Source of the DNA: Rhynchopus euleeides
Taxonomy: Eukaryota > Euglenozoa > Diplonemea > Diplonemida > Diplonemidae
NCBI GenBank assembly: GCA_963210315.1
Contig: OY723307.1
Coordinates: 1,302,001-1,366,000, forward strand
Reading direction: 5' to 3'
DNA length: 64,000 bases
Below are positions 42,990 to 52,569 of the stretch, piece after piece. The translations under genes and the position numbers were made by a program. The notes beneath the pieces were generated by a model that was not told the origin of the DNA, ran no database searches, and saw only the letters and a program-made list of their open reading frames with translations. Each line of letters begins with the position of its first letter. The first letter of the stretch is position 1.

Positions 42990-43041
42990 GGGGGGTCTGG
43001 GGGGCAGGGCCCCCCAGCCGCCGGAGGCCACGGTAGTGAGC
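42990..43041 (-). repeat. Module R copy 7
   Basis: Paired with copy 8 at the same spacing (about 175 bp) and with the same spacer sequence as the pairs inside hAT-N2, but no hAT-N2 ends are visible here. Probably a remnant of that or a related element. Confidence 0.85.
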
Positions 43042-43164
43042 ATCTGTTCATTGTGGGCGTACAGATTCTGTGTGAGTTGGCTGCGTCCTCCTGAGGCTAC
43101 TGGAGTGGGTGGATTCCCTGACCTGATGGGAATCGAATGACTTGAGTACGAGACATACGCCACA

Positions 43165-43215
43165 GGGGGGTCTGGGGGGCGGAGCCCCCCAGCCGCCGGA
43201 GGCCACGGTAGTGAG
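43165..43215 (-). repeat. Module R copy 8
   Basis: Partner of copy 7. The flank CATACGCCACAG matches the flank of copy 3 (6683). Confidence 0.85.
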
Positions 43216-43239
43216 CATCTGTTCCTGCAAAACCATACT

Positions 43240-43510
43240 CTCTTCGACGTCGACCCAGTGAAAGTGGGTTGACGCTTGGTCGACGCTTGGTGAGCGTCGA
43301 CCCAGTGTAACCGGGCCAACGCTAGGTTAGCGTCGACCCAGCGTAATAAATGGGTTGACGCTTGGTCCAGGCTTGAATGGCAACCCAGTTCCACTAGGTC
43401 GACGCTCCAAGCCTCGACCAAGCGTCAACCCAGTCCACTGGGTCGACGCTGGGTCGACGCTTTTTTATGGGGGGGGAAACCCAAAATCACTGGGTCGACG
43501 GTCGACGCTT
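43240..43510. repeat. GGTCGACGCT inverted-iteron array
   Basis: More than fifteen copies of the 10-mer family GGTCGACGCT / AGCGTCGACC, plus near matches such as GGTTGACGCTTGG, alternate in orientation over 270 bp. Multiple alternative hairpins are possible. No coding signal is seen. Such an array may bind a protein or mark an element's end. Confidence 0.85.
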
Positions 43511-44077
43511 AGCGACATGCCTGGCAGGGCAGGGGTGGGGTGGGGGGGGGGGGGGGGGGGATGTGGGTGGGGGGGTAGGGGTTGTCAGGGCCGCCCCCCC
43601 ATCCGGTGTGTCTCAGCATTGATCTCGTCACTGCAGCTCTCTGGTGGCGCATGCAGCAGGAGCGGCAAGCCGCCTGCTCCTGGCACCGCCTGATGCGGTG
43701 GGCATGGCGTTGCCATAAGACAACCCGAGACCCGATAATGGGATACGTTGACAACTCCCTGCCACAGCCCACACCCAGGCTTCTTCTCTTTTTTTTTCAT
43801 CGGCGTTTCTTCAACAGGAGCAGCACTACAATATCTGACAAGCTGTTTCCAGGGCCTGGCGTGAACATCTACCGCCTGTGTGACACCTCTGGTAAACAGC
43901 GGCAAAGCAAGTAGGCTGCTGCACTGATGCGCCATCAAGAGAGAGAGAGAGGTGGTGTGGGTGTGCCGGCAGGCTGTGCTATGAAATGCGTTTTAGGATC
44001 GGGTGTTATGGGGGGGGGGGGGTAGGGCCCCGGATGTACGGGAAAAAATTGTAATAAATTTTTTTCCGACCCCAAAC
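43511..44077. other. Intergenic with poly-G tracts
   Basis: Poly-G runs lie at about 43542-43560 and 44011-44022. Bases 44047-44077 are the left flank and TSD of hAT-N2 copy R. No gene is seen. Confidence 0.45.
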
Positions 44078-44324
44078 CAGGGCTGTTCCTAACTGGGGGG
44101 CTTGTTCCCCACTTTCAGGATTCTGAACTTTTTTTCTAAGAATTTTTGTAAGGGGGAAAAAAGTTTTTTTCTAAGAATTTTGTTAGGGGAATTTTTTTCT
44201 AAGGTTGTTTCGCAGAGGAGAAAACTTTTTCTAAGTTTTCCCCAGTCGACAGGGCGCGCACAAGGATGGAAGGGAAGTCTGTCCCCCGTACCCTTCGCCT
44301 TGCTGGCCAACTGGAGGGCCAGAC

Positions 44325-44376
44325 GTTCACTACCGTGGCCTCCGGCGGCTGGGGGGCTCCGCCCCCCAGACCCCCC
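44325..44376 (+). repeat. Module R copy 9
   Basis: Inside hAT-N2 copy R. Paired with copy 10 about 171 bp to the right. Confidence 0.9.
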
Positions 44377-44495
44377 TGTGGCGTACGTCTCGTACTCAAG
44401 CCCTTCGAATCTCATCAGGTCGGGGTCCAACCACTCCAGTCGCCTCTGAGGACGCAGCCAACTCGCACAGAATCTGTACGCCCACACGAACAGGT

Positions 44496-44547
44496 GTTCG
44501 CTACCGTGGCCTCCGGCGGCTGGGGGGCTCCGCCCCCCAGACCCCCC
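44496..44547 (+). repeat. Module R copy 10
   Basis: Inside hAT-N2 copy R, with the variant GTTCGCTACC at its start. Confidence 0.9.
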
Positions 44548-45379
44548 ATGTAGCGTGTGCCCGTCCATCTATCTCACTTCCCCGGGTACAGTGCAGCGTA
44601 GGAGGTCAGCGCCGCATCCATGAAGCGCTTCTTCGAAGCCTGACTGACATCGGACAGGAGGTCGGGCTTCCCCACCTGGGAGGTACACTTGCCGCGTTCG
44701 CGACATGCGTGACACGCGACACGCTACCTGAAACGTGAGTGTGCCTTGCTAACACGGGCATTTCAACGGTCTGCCGACGACCGTTCCCCAAACCAGTAAA
44801 CCAGCAGTTTTGGAAAATCGGAGAGATCACCCTACTGCGCTGAATATGGTGCGCACCACTGCAAAAATCCCCGGGAGCTTTTGGGCTTTCAGACCTGAAG
44901 GGGCCAGCAGGTGGGTGGCGTCGGGGAGTGGCAGCTTTGTAACTGTCCTCCAGCTGCTGGCATGTCCAGCCCTGCGAGAGTGCCAAGGTGTACCGAGTCC
45001 CTGCGGAGCACAACCCCCGATGAGAACGAGTGCCAGATGATCCTCATTCATTTTCAGCTGTAACGCGCATGAGGGGCACTCTCTGCCGCAAGCATCTCTG
45101 GGCATCACTCGAGAGCTGTCACATGATGACGCGGAGAGAAATCAGAGAAAAAGTCCCGCCTGACGGGCACGCGCCTGGAAACTGTGGGGGGGCGAGCAAA
45201 AAATCCCTTGTAAAAATTCTTAGAAAAAACCTGGTTCCCCGACTCAAAAAACCTGGAAAAAGGGCTCGTTCCCCGCCCAGGCCTGCCCCAAACAAGGGTT
45301 ATTGTCACCTAAAATGGGTGTACCCACCTCAAAAATATGTCTGTGGACCCAATGAAACCGGTTTTTCACACTTAGTTGC

Positions 45380-46560
45380 CCATTTTCGGTCAGAATTTTC
45401 GAAAAATCGGTGAAAAAAGGGGATTTTGCCCATTTTGGGCAAAATCCCGATTTTCATGAAAAAATGACAAAATCGGGGCAACTAGACCCCATTTCGGGTG
45501 TTTTTCGGGTGAAAAACGTACCCTAGGCATCCCTGGGTACATTGTATATCATCCCGGGCCTCTACGACCAGTAGAGGTGCGTTAAAATGCGTATTTTTAC
45601 CCAAAAAAAAGGACCCTGCAACCACCCTGCAAGCACCCTGCAACCAGGTTGTAGGCACCCTACAACCCTATAACCACCCAGAAACCACTGGGTATGCCCT
45701 AAAATGGGGTGTATGGGCCTGTCGGAACAGGTTTTCTACACCGAATTGCCCAAATTCAGTCCGATATTTTGAAAAAACTGTGAAAAATGGGGGATTCGCC
45801 CGTGTAGGGTAACAGCCCCAATTTTTCTGAAAAAATATCAAAAATTGGGCAACTAGACCCCATTTTGGGTGGTTTTCGGCTGAGAAACGTACCCTAGGCA
45901 TCCCTGGGGCACATTGTGTACCATCCAGGGCCTCTACGACCAGTAGATGTGCGTTAAAATGCACATTTTTACCCAAAAATGTGGACCCTGCAACGATGTT
46001 GTAGGACCCTGCACACACCCTGCAACCGTGTTGTAGGCACCCTACAACCCTATAACCACCCAGAAACCACTGGGTATGCCCGAAAAGGGGTGTACGGGCC
46101 TGTTGGAACAGGTTTTCGACACCGAATTGCCTAAATTCCGTCCAATTTTTTGAAAAAACTGTGAAAAATGGGGGATTCGCCCATGTGGGGTAAAAGCCCC
46201 AATTTCATGAAAAAATGTCAAAAATTGGGCAACTATCCCCCATTTCGGGTGTTTTTCGGGTGAAAAACGTACCCTAGGCATCCCCCAGGTACATTGTATA
46301 CCATCCAGGGCCTCTACGACCAGTAGAAGCACGTGAAAATGCGTAATTTTACCCAAGGAAAAGGACCCTGCAACGATGTTGTAGGTCCAATTTCATGAAA
46401 AAAAGTCAAAATTAGGGCAACTATACCCCATTTTGGGTGGGTTTCGGGTGAAAAACGTACCCTAGGCATCCCTGGGGCACATTGTATACCATCCAGGGCC
46501 TCTAGGACCAGCAGAGGTGCGTTAAATGCACATTTTTACCCAAAAATGACCCTGCACAGG
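45380..46560 (-). repeat. Repeat T tandem array
   Basis: About three full or near-full units of about 374 bp plus partial units. Unit marks CCACCCAGAAACCACTGGGT occur near 45672 and 46056, and CTAGGCATCCC near 45523, 45894, 46274 and 46463. Units carry several GTTGTAGG / CCCTGCA words. The family recurs at 29374-29887 and 32181-32420 in the opposite orientation. No ORF is conserved between units. Confidence 0.85.
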
Positions 46561-47514
46561 ACTCACCCCAGAAAAGCCAAAAAAAGCCAAAAACTGGCCA
46601 AAAATGAGTGTTGGTGGGCCCAAAAGTGGGTAAAAACCTCCGGAAATTCATATCTGGGGTGGGTCTGGGGGTGGTTTTGCGCTGTTGACCTCCAGACCTG
46701 GATATTTCAAAAAAATTACAGTTTTTTGTATGGACATCCGGGGCCCTAGGGGGGGGGGGGGGGGGAAGGGGGGGATACATCTTAGCAGCTCCTACACAAA
46801 ACACACTTTTACGCACGGAAAATATAGATAAGGCTGTTGTTTGTGCGCCAAAAAAACCCGGGGATGCTTCTAAAAGAGCAGCACACCCCAGCCCTTTTGT
46901 TGCTGGAGACAGCATCCACCGCACCTCAGCCACCACCCTCGACAGCAGTCCAGCTTTGCTGCGGCACCCTCTGCCCGCCGAGGGGCACGCAAGCCTGGCA
47001 TGGAGAAGCCAACACGCTGTGCTGATGATGTGCCCCTCCAGCGCGTGTTTTGTGAGCCGCACGGCTGTCGGTGCTTTTGCCAAAACAGGGCACTAAAGGG
47101 CGCCACATCATTGCATCAGATTGGCACATCCAGGGAGGGGGGGGTGGTGAAGTAGAAGGAAAAGGAAACACAGAGTTGGCCCTCCCCTCAATCAGCAGAT
47201 CCGGGCGTGCGCGCGAGGGGTATCGATCCCAGGCAGTTTGGGTCGGAGGGGCCTGAACTGCAATGTTCAACCTGTCCGTGCCACCCCCGGGAGGTGAAGC
47301 GATGAAGAAGTTAAACCATGGGGAGGGAGTTCGCTACGCGGTGCCGACAAGCACAGTTGTTTGATGCATTTTCGCCTTTGTGTCGAGAGGAAAAGGCAAC
47401 AAAAAATGCTGCGTGTCTGCTGTAAATCAGTGAGGGGGGAGAAGAAGTGGGGTATATCGCCGATCGCCTGAACACACCCCCACACGTGAATCTTTTTTAT
47501 TAGTGTAGACACAC
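46561..47514. other. Intergenic with poly-G and a piece of repeat D
   Basis: A poly-G run lies at about 46750-46766. Bases 46815-46865 (AAGGCTGTTGTTTGTGCGCC, then AAAAAAACCCGGGG) match an inner segment of repeat D. No gene is supported. Confidence 0.45.
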
Positions 47515-48493
47515 CAGGGTATAAGATAGACTTTTTTTCTGGCGCCGTTTTCCGGTTTTTCTGGTTTTGAAAATTTTTCGCGCGCGCCTTCGGCGCGCGC
47601 GACCCGCGCAAACCCTCCCAGAATCTGAGAGGGCCCGGTGCCTGCGCGCGTCCTGTCGTACTGAGGCTGCTTGGTGGGGCAGGCGCAGCAGCTGCTTTGA
47701 AAGTTTGGACTCTCGCCCAAAAAACCGGTCTGGTGCAATGCTTTTACACAGGGGGGTCTGGGGGGCGGAGCCCCCCAGCCGCCGGAGGCCACGGTAGTGA
47801 ACATCTGTTCCCTACAGTCTGGATTCGCTTGTAAGTAGGAAGGCTTCGCTGTATCGCAGCCCGGCCAGCAGGAGATCACTGGTCCTTGAGGGTTCAACCT
47901 TCAGGGTGGAGGAGGACGGGGGAGCGACCACTCGTGACAGGTGTGCGTTGTGGGTGGAGTGGGTGCACGACAGAATGGCCAAAGGGTCCACGAGATCTCT
48001 GCACACATTCCGTTATCGAAGAGATGGGCACCTAGCTGTGACGACAGGCAACAAACAAATCTCATCTGTTAGTTGCCCCCAATAGGCTTGGCGACCTTCA
48101 AGACTGCTTGAAAGTCGTTTGAGTTCTCGTCTCAGCCCTCCAGACTGCAGTCTTAGACTCCCTCTTAGACATGGTGGCTGGAGTCCACCATGTGTGCACC
48201 TTCAAAACAGAAGAGACCTGCATGACGAGGGCATCACCACCCACCGGGCCACCCGCTAGGTCCATTTTTCTTCTCCGCTTCTCTGCCTTCTTTGGACTAT
48301 TTGAGCTCTGTGCGGATCACGATGGGGTCACTTTCTATTTTTTTATGGCGTTTTTTCTGACTGTTTTACTGTCCCAAAATCACAAAAAAAACCGCCAAAA
48401 ATGAGACCGACCTTTTTTTTTTTTTTCCAGAAAACCGGGAACCGGGAAACCCTGGTTTTGAAAACCGGAAAACCAGACCTATCTTATCCCCTG
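47515..48493 (-). mobile_element. hAT-N1 copy 3, internally deleted
   Basis: Reversed orientation: it begins CAGGGTATAAGATAG and ends CTATCTTATCCCCTG. The 8-bp duplication AGACACAC lies at 47507-47514 and 48494-48501. Length is 979 bp, about 200 bp shorter than copies 1 and 2, with the CTCCAGCGGAGG hairpin region missing. Module R (47751-47802) and the GC hairpin (47578-47602) are retained. Confidence 0.95.
47751..47802 (-). repeat. Module R copy 11
   Basis: Inside hAT-N1 copy 3. The GC hairpin lies about 150 bp to the left, matching the polarity in copies 1 and 2. Confidence 0.9.
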
Positions 48494-48501
48494 AGACACA
48501 C

Positions 48502-49788
48502 ACCGAGCACTTGCTCTTGATGTGATCTCCACTGTCACACGCCTGATGCGGGTGTGATGTGCCCTGCATGATCTGCATGCTGCTCCAAAACAACACAGCG
48601 CCACGCAACAGTGCAAATCTCAATGAAACCCTGCCGAATACAATACAGCATAGGTTCCCAATCTGTGCGTCCCCTCCATATAGCTCAGAAGATAATGCGG
48701 ATGAAAATACGATCCTGTGAGTACCGTCAGGTGGATCACTGGGTGGGGTGGGAACCTGGGGGGATCCTATGGGGTGGGAGGGCGGGGGTGATAGCATGTT
48801 GTTTGGTGACATACGACGGAGAAGAACTGAAGAAAATGCACGTTGGCAGACGAACGGGGGAGGGGGGGGGGTAGTGAAATCGAATTTGAAGGGAGCACAA
48901 GAATGATCACCCTTCACTCGTTATGCAGGTTGTGTCTGAAATCCAGTGTTTTTTCCGGCCTGTGTTGTGTTGTTGTACTGTGTGGGCAATTAGGCTGTGA
49001 TGGTATGCAAAAACGTTCTTTGGTTCTCATGATCAAACGTCAAGGCACTCATCTGTGGAAATGTGCGTAACTGGTGTCATCATTGTAGTCAGGTTCATGT
49101 AGCCTATGTGACCGCAGTGATGTCTTCAGTCATTCCATTTGCATGTCAGCTTGTTCGTTAAAAGAGGAACGTTCATAGGAACGTTCAGGGGGGGGGGGGC
49201 GCAAAAAAATTGCTTATGGTAGCAGTTTCGGCTGCCAACCCACGACCGTACCATAAGGACGCGGAACACATGCCGGGGCAGCCCGGTACGAGGTGTACCT
49301 TTCATCAGGTGGGTATCGGCAAGATGCACAGCGTCAGGGGTGGGGACAGATAGAGGGCAAAAGATGAAAGGGGCGGTGGGGTAGGGGGGTGGATTTTAGA
49401 GAAAAAGAAAAAAGAAAAGTGATGATTAAAAGGAGGAGAGAAAGCAGTAAAGAAAAGAATAAAAAAGAAAAAGGTGTGGATCGGAGCACGACTCCACGGG
49501 CCACGGGAAGCATATGAAATGCCTCCCGGATCGGACATTGCGTCTAGGAGTGCGGCAGGGGAGACGGTGTCCAGGGGGGGGGGGGGGGGTTTTGGGCGTA
49601 TGGTGACTAAGTGCATGGCCAAAGTATAATCTTTGGGGGCACAGAAGCACGCCATTACGCCGTCAGCTATGCATGGCAGGGTCGCTGGTTCCCTGAGGAT
49701 CGTGTTAATCCCGCATACCGGAAGGAAAAAAGGGGTTGGGGGCATGATACAACGTGAGTTTATGAAAGGTATAACTACCGTCTGGTGG
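48502..49788. other. Intergenic, no gene recognised
   Basis: Poly-G runs lie at about 49188-49199 and 49577-49590, with purine-rich sequence at 49380-49480. No conserved coding motif is seen. An inverted AACGTTC pair lies near 49167. Confidence 0.45.
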
Positions 49789-51081
49789 CTAGTTGTAATC
49801 GGACTCGGGTTCCGATTGATCCGTCGACATGTTGTCCGTCTGTCTGGATCTTTTGTGTGGTGCGGGGTTATCATCTTCTTCTGTAGATGTATCATCCGGC
49901 ATCTCCGTATCGGGCAGGGCTGGTCCATGAGTCCGTACATGCATTTTCAGAGACCAGAGGTTTTTGAAGGGCACGCATAAACTGTTTGTAGTAGCCCCGC
50001 AAATATGGCATACGAAACGGTGTTTGTCGGCGCTTGTAGACAACACAGGGACTGGTATCTGTGAAAGGTGTAGGGGTGCCGTATTGTCGAGGGATTCAGC
50101 CAAGCCCGGGGTTTGCATTGAGACGCCAAGACGTGATTTTCTTCTACGACACGTTGCTTGGTGGACGAGCACGCCGTGCTCCGAAGTAAAGGGCTTACCC
50201 TTTTGTGTGACAGTGGTTCCACATTTGGAGCAAGCATAGGGGGTGGCTTTTTCAGCAGTTCCATTAGTGGGAGGTGGGGGGTTGGTGTCGTTGTGGTTGA
50301 TGTGGTTGGCATGACTAGTCGTGTCTGTGTGTTGAACCACGGTGGCATGCTCGGAACTGGCACGCGACGTTTGTTTGGGCGTGGCATTTTGGAACGTATC
50401 GTATAGATCATCTGCCCCGCCAGAAGTGGTGTTCGTGGGGGCAAGAGTTGAAGATATGTTCGTCGTAGGGGATGTGGTGGCTTGCACAAAAGGGGGTGAG
50501 TTTGGCTCTGTTGGAGACCCTGGTGTCTGGATCTCTTTCTGTTGTTGTTGTGTGGTGAGGTAGTCAGACACAGAAACCACGTTTTGTGCTGGAGAGAGGT
50601 GTGTATTTATTTTTGGATGTGTGGGCGGTGGGGATGTTTCACGAACCAAAGTTGCGCTTGTGGTGTCGGTAGTCTTCCGCCGGTAGAGAAAAAGGAAGCC
50701 ATGTTCTCGGATATCCTCCGAGTCCTTGAGGGTCACTGAGTTGTTGTCCAGATCCCAAATGCCTGCAGCCGTGAAGAGTTGAGAGTACACATGGTTTCTT
50801 GTGGGATCTTCGGCAGCTTGCGGGACAATTTGGAAGATCAACTCGTATGTGATGGCCTTCCACGTGAAACAGCGTGGCATAAGTGATACCTTCCCTGTAT
50901 CTGTTGGTGACAGGTTGTCGAAGAAAAACAGGAGGTTACCACCTTGTGGGGTAAGGGAGAGGCCTGAGCAATCGTTTTGACATGATGTGGTTTGTATGTG
51001 CCCAAAGAAGTCCTGTTCGAGGCACGCAGGGAAGCCATGCTTTATATAGAGGCTCCTGCATATTCTCACATAACATATCAT
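49789..51081 (-). CDS. Protein with two wide-loop zinc fingers, unknown function
   Basis: The frame is open to 51456. I take the ATG at 51081 because upstream sequence is repeat-like; the true start is uncertain. Counting from 51456, residues 126-262 look folded (aromatic and acidic, for example LYIKHGFPACLEQDFFGH and GIWDLDNNSVTL). A Thr/Asn/Pro-rich linker leads to two fingers with identical spacing: C409-x2-C412-x19-H432-x3-C436 and C483-x2-C486-x19-H506-x3-H510. The C-terminus is acidic with a basic HKRSR patch that could direct nuclear import. Base composition is less GC-rich than in the ABC gene, hinting at a different origin. DNA binding is inferred from the fingers. A transposon-encoded protein is a possible alternative. 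Confidence 0.6.
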   Translation of the reverse strand: MICYVRICRSLYIKHGFPACLEQDFFGHIQTTSCQNDCSGLSLTPQGGNLLFFFDNLSPTDTGKVSLMPRCFTWKAITYELIFQIVPQAAEDPTRNHVYSQLFTAAGIWDLDNNSVTLKDSEDIREHGFLFLYRRKTTDTTSATLVRETSPPPTHPKINTHLSPAQNVVSVSDYLTTQQQQKEIQTPGSPTEPNSPPFVQATTSPTTNISSTLAPTNTTSGGADDLYDTFQNATPKQTSRASSEHATVVQHTDTTSHANHINHNDTNPPPPTNGTAEKATPYACSKCGTTVTQKGKPFTSEHGVLVHQATCRRRKSRLGVSMQTPGLAESLDNTAPLHLSQIPVPVLSTSADKHRFVCHICGATTNSLCVPFKNLWSLKMHVRTHGPALPDTEMPDDTSTEEDDNPAPHKRSRQTDNMSTDQSEPESDYN

Positions 51082-52569
51082 TACTGGTGCTGAGGCATCA
51101 CACGTTGTACAGCCCGTAGTAGGTTTTGAGAGGACACCGAGTTTATCACGAGGGGGAGGGGGGGGGGGGTGTGACGACCTATCAGAACGCCGACGGCGGA
51201 GAGCTAGCCGGGGGCCGTGGGGTGGGCGTTCTGTAACAATAGTGCGGCACATCCGCACAGACACACACATAAACCTAGCATAGACGTGAATACTTTTGTG
51301 GGTGTGCCGGACACACTGAGCATCTGCGCTTGGTGTGAGTTTGCACTGCCACACCCACTCCACAGACATACACGCAAACCCATTTTTGTTGAGTGCAAGG
51401 GTTCCCCCGGAGCAAACTCCGATGTCACCTCTCCACTCTCCACAACATACACACACACGTCACGGAGCAGTAAAGAAAGGCAAGGCGCTGTTTGTGCGCC
51501 AAACCCGGGGAAAAGAGAGGGGGGGTGTAAAATAAAAAACGAGCGCACCGAGCACACATTGTCACCTCTGCTCTTGGCACGCACCCCACTGCAGCCACAC
51601 ACGCCACCGCTGCTGGAAAGATAATTGACAAACCCCAATTGAACTGCCTGCCAAAAAAACACTGATTCGCCAAAGGGCCATTCACGAACACCCCCCCCCC
51701 CCCCACCAGGCGGCGGGTGGGTGATCTGCATCGGAAAGAAGTAGAGATGGATTGCGTGAGGTTGCAGCCCCCCCCCCCTCCCCCAGGGTGGCGGCGGAGG
51801 GGGACGGTGCCACACGCGCACGGCTGTGAGGGCAGCTTTTGATCCAAGCCGCTGTGAGGATGATGCATCGCAGCAGGGGGTCTGAATTTGGGAAAGTTTC
51901 TGGAGCAGAACAGCACCAGACATACCCTGGTCGTCGGACCAGAGAGGCCAAATGTAGCAGGCAGGCGGGCGGAGCCAGTCTCTGACGGGGCTTTGCCCCA
52001 TGAGTTCGCAAGGTTCATGCCTGCTGCCCAAGTCACAAAAGAGAGTGTCGGACAGACAGATCTCGTGGGGCATGCCGCCCTCCTTGTGAAACCCGGTGGC
52101 CCGTGTCTCTTTGCGGGGATGAAGAAGAGAGAGCGGGAGCGGGGGGAGTGGCGGTGCGTGCGCCACGCCTGCACCAGCCCTCGTCAGAATCTCGTTCATT
52201 CTCGGAAACACAACGGGACGTCGTGGGAGAATCACGAGGCGGGGAATGGAAGCTGTAACAACAGCAATCATCCAAAAGCTAGCGCATCGAGCAAATGGCC
52301 CTAGGGGGTTGCAGGGTTTGGTGGCTCGGATGCGCGTGTGTCCTGTTTCGCAACAAGCTATAGGGCACACCACGCCACACGGGAGAATGGCCCACACAGG
52401 GGGGAGGGGTGGGGTAGGACAAGGGCAAGGTAAAGGACAAGATTGGTTTTCAGCTTAAATTCGAACAGCAAACCTTGCAATGCGAAATGCGACTGCCGGC
52501 CAGAGCAAGCCGCCGAGGCCCGGCGACAGCGTGGAACCCCGGTCGGCAAGTGGAGGGTCGGCGAGGTGG
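51082..52569. other. Intergenic with poly-C/G tracts
   Basis: Poly-G lies at about 51161-51172, and poly-C at about 51690-51703 and 51768-51783. A GCGCCAAACCCGGGG word at about 51497 is shared with repeat D. Long frames on the minus strand (51204-52397) are not supported by any motif. Confidence 0.4.

Larger units (their letters stand above)
44078..45285. mobile_element. hAT-N2 copy R, uninterrupted
   Basis: It begins CAGGGCTG (44078) and ends CAGGCCTG (45285), with the 8-bp duplication CCCCAAAC at 44070-44077 and 45286-45293. The pre-insertion sequence is seen at 34049-34080. Length is 1208 bp with no transposase. It carries two module-R copies (44325, 44496), and TTCTTAGAAAAAA-type blocks near both ends. 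Confidence 0.93.

Noticed and set aside
49205-49310. Possible tRNA-like stretch
   Set aside because: It has GGTAGCAG and GGCTGCC words, but no consistent acceptor stem or anticodon arm.
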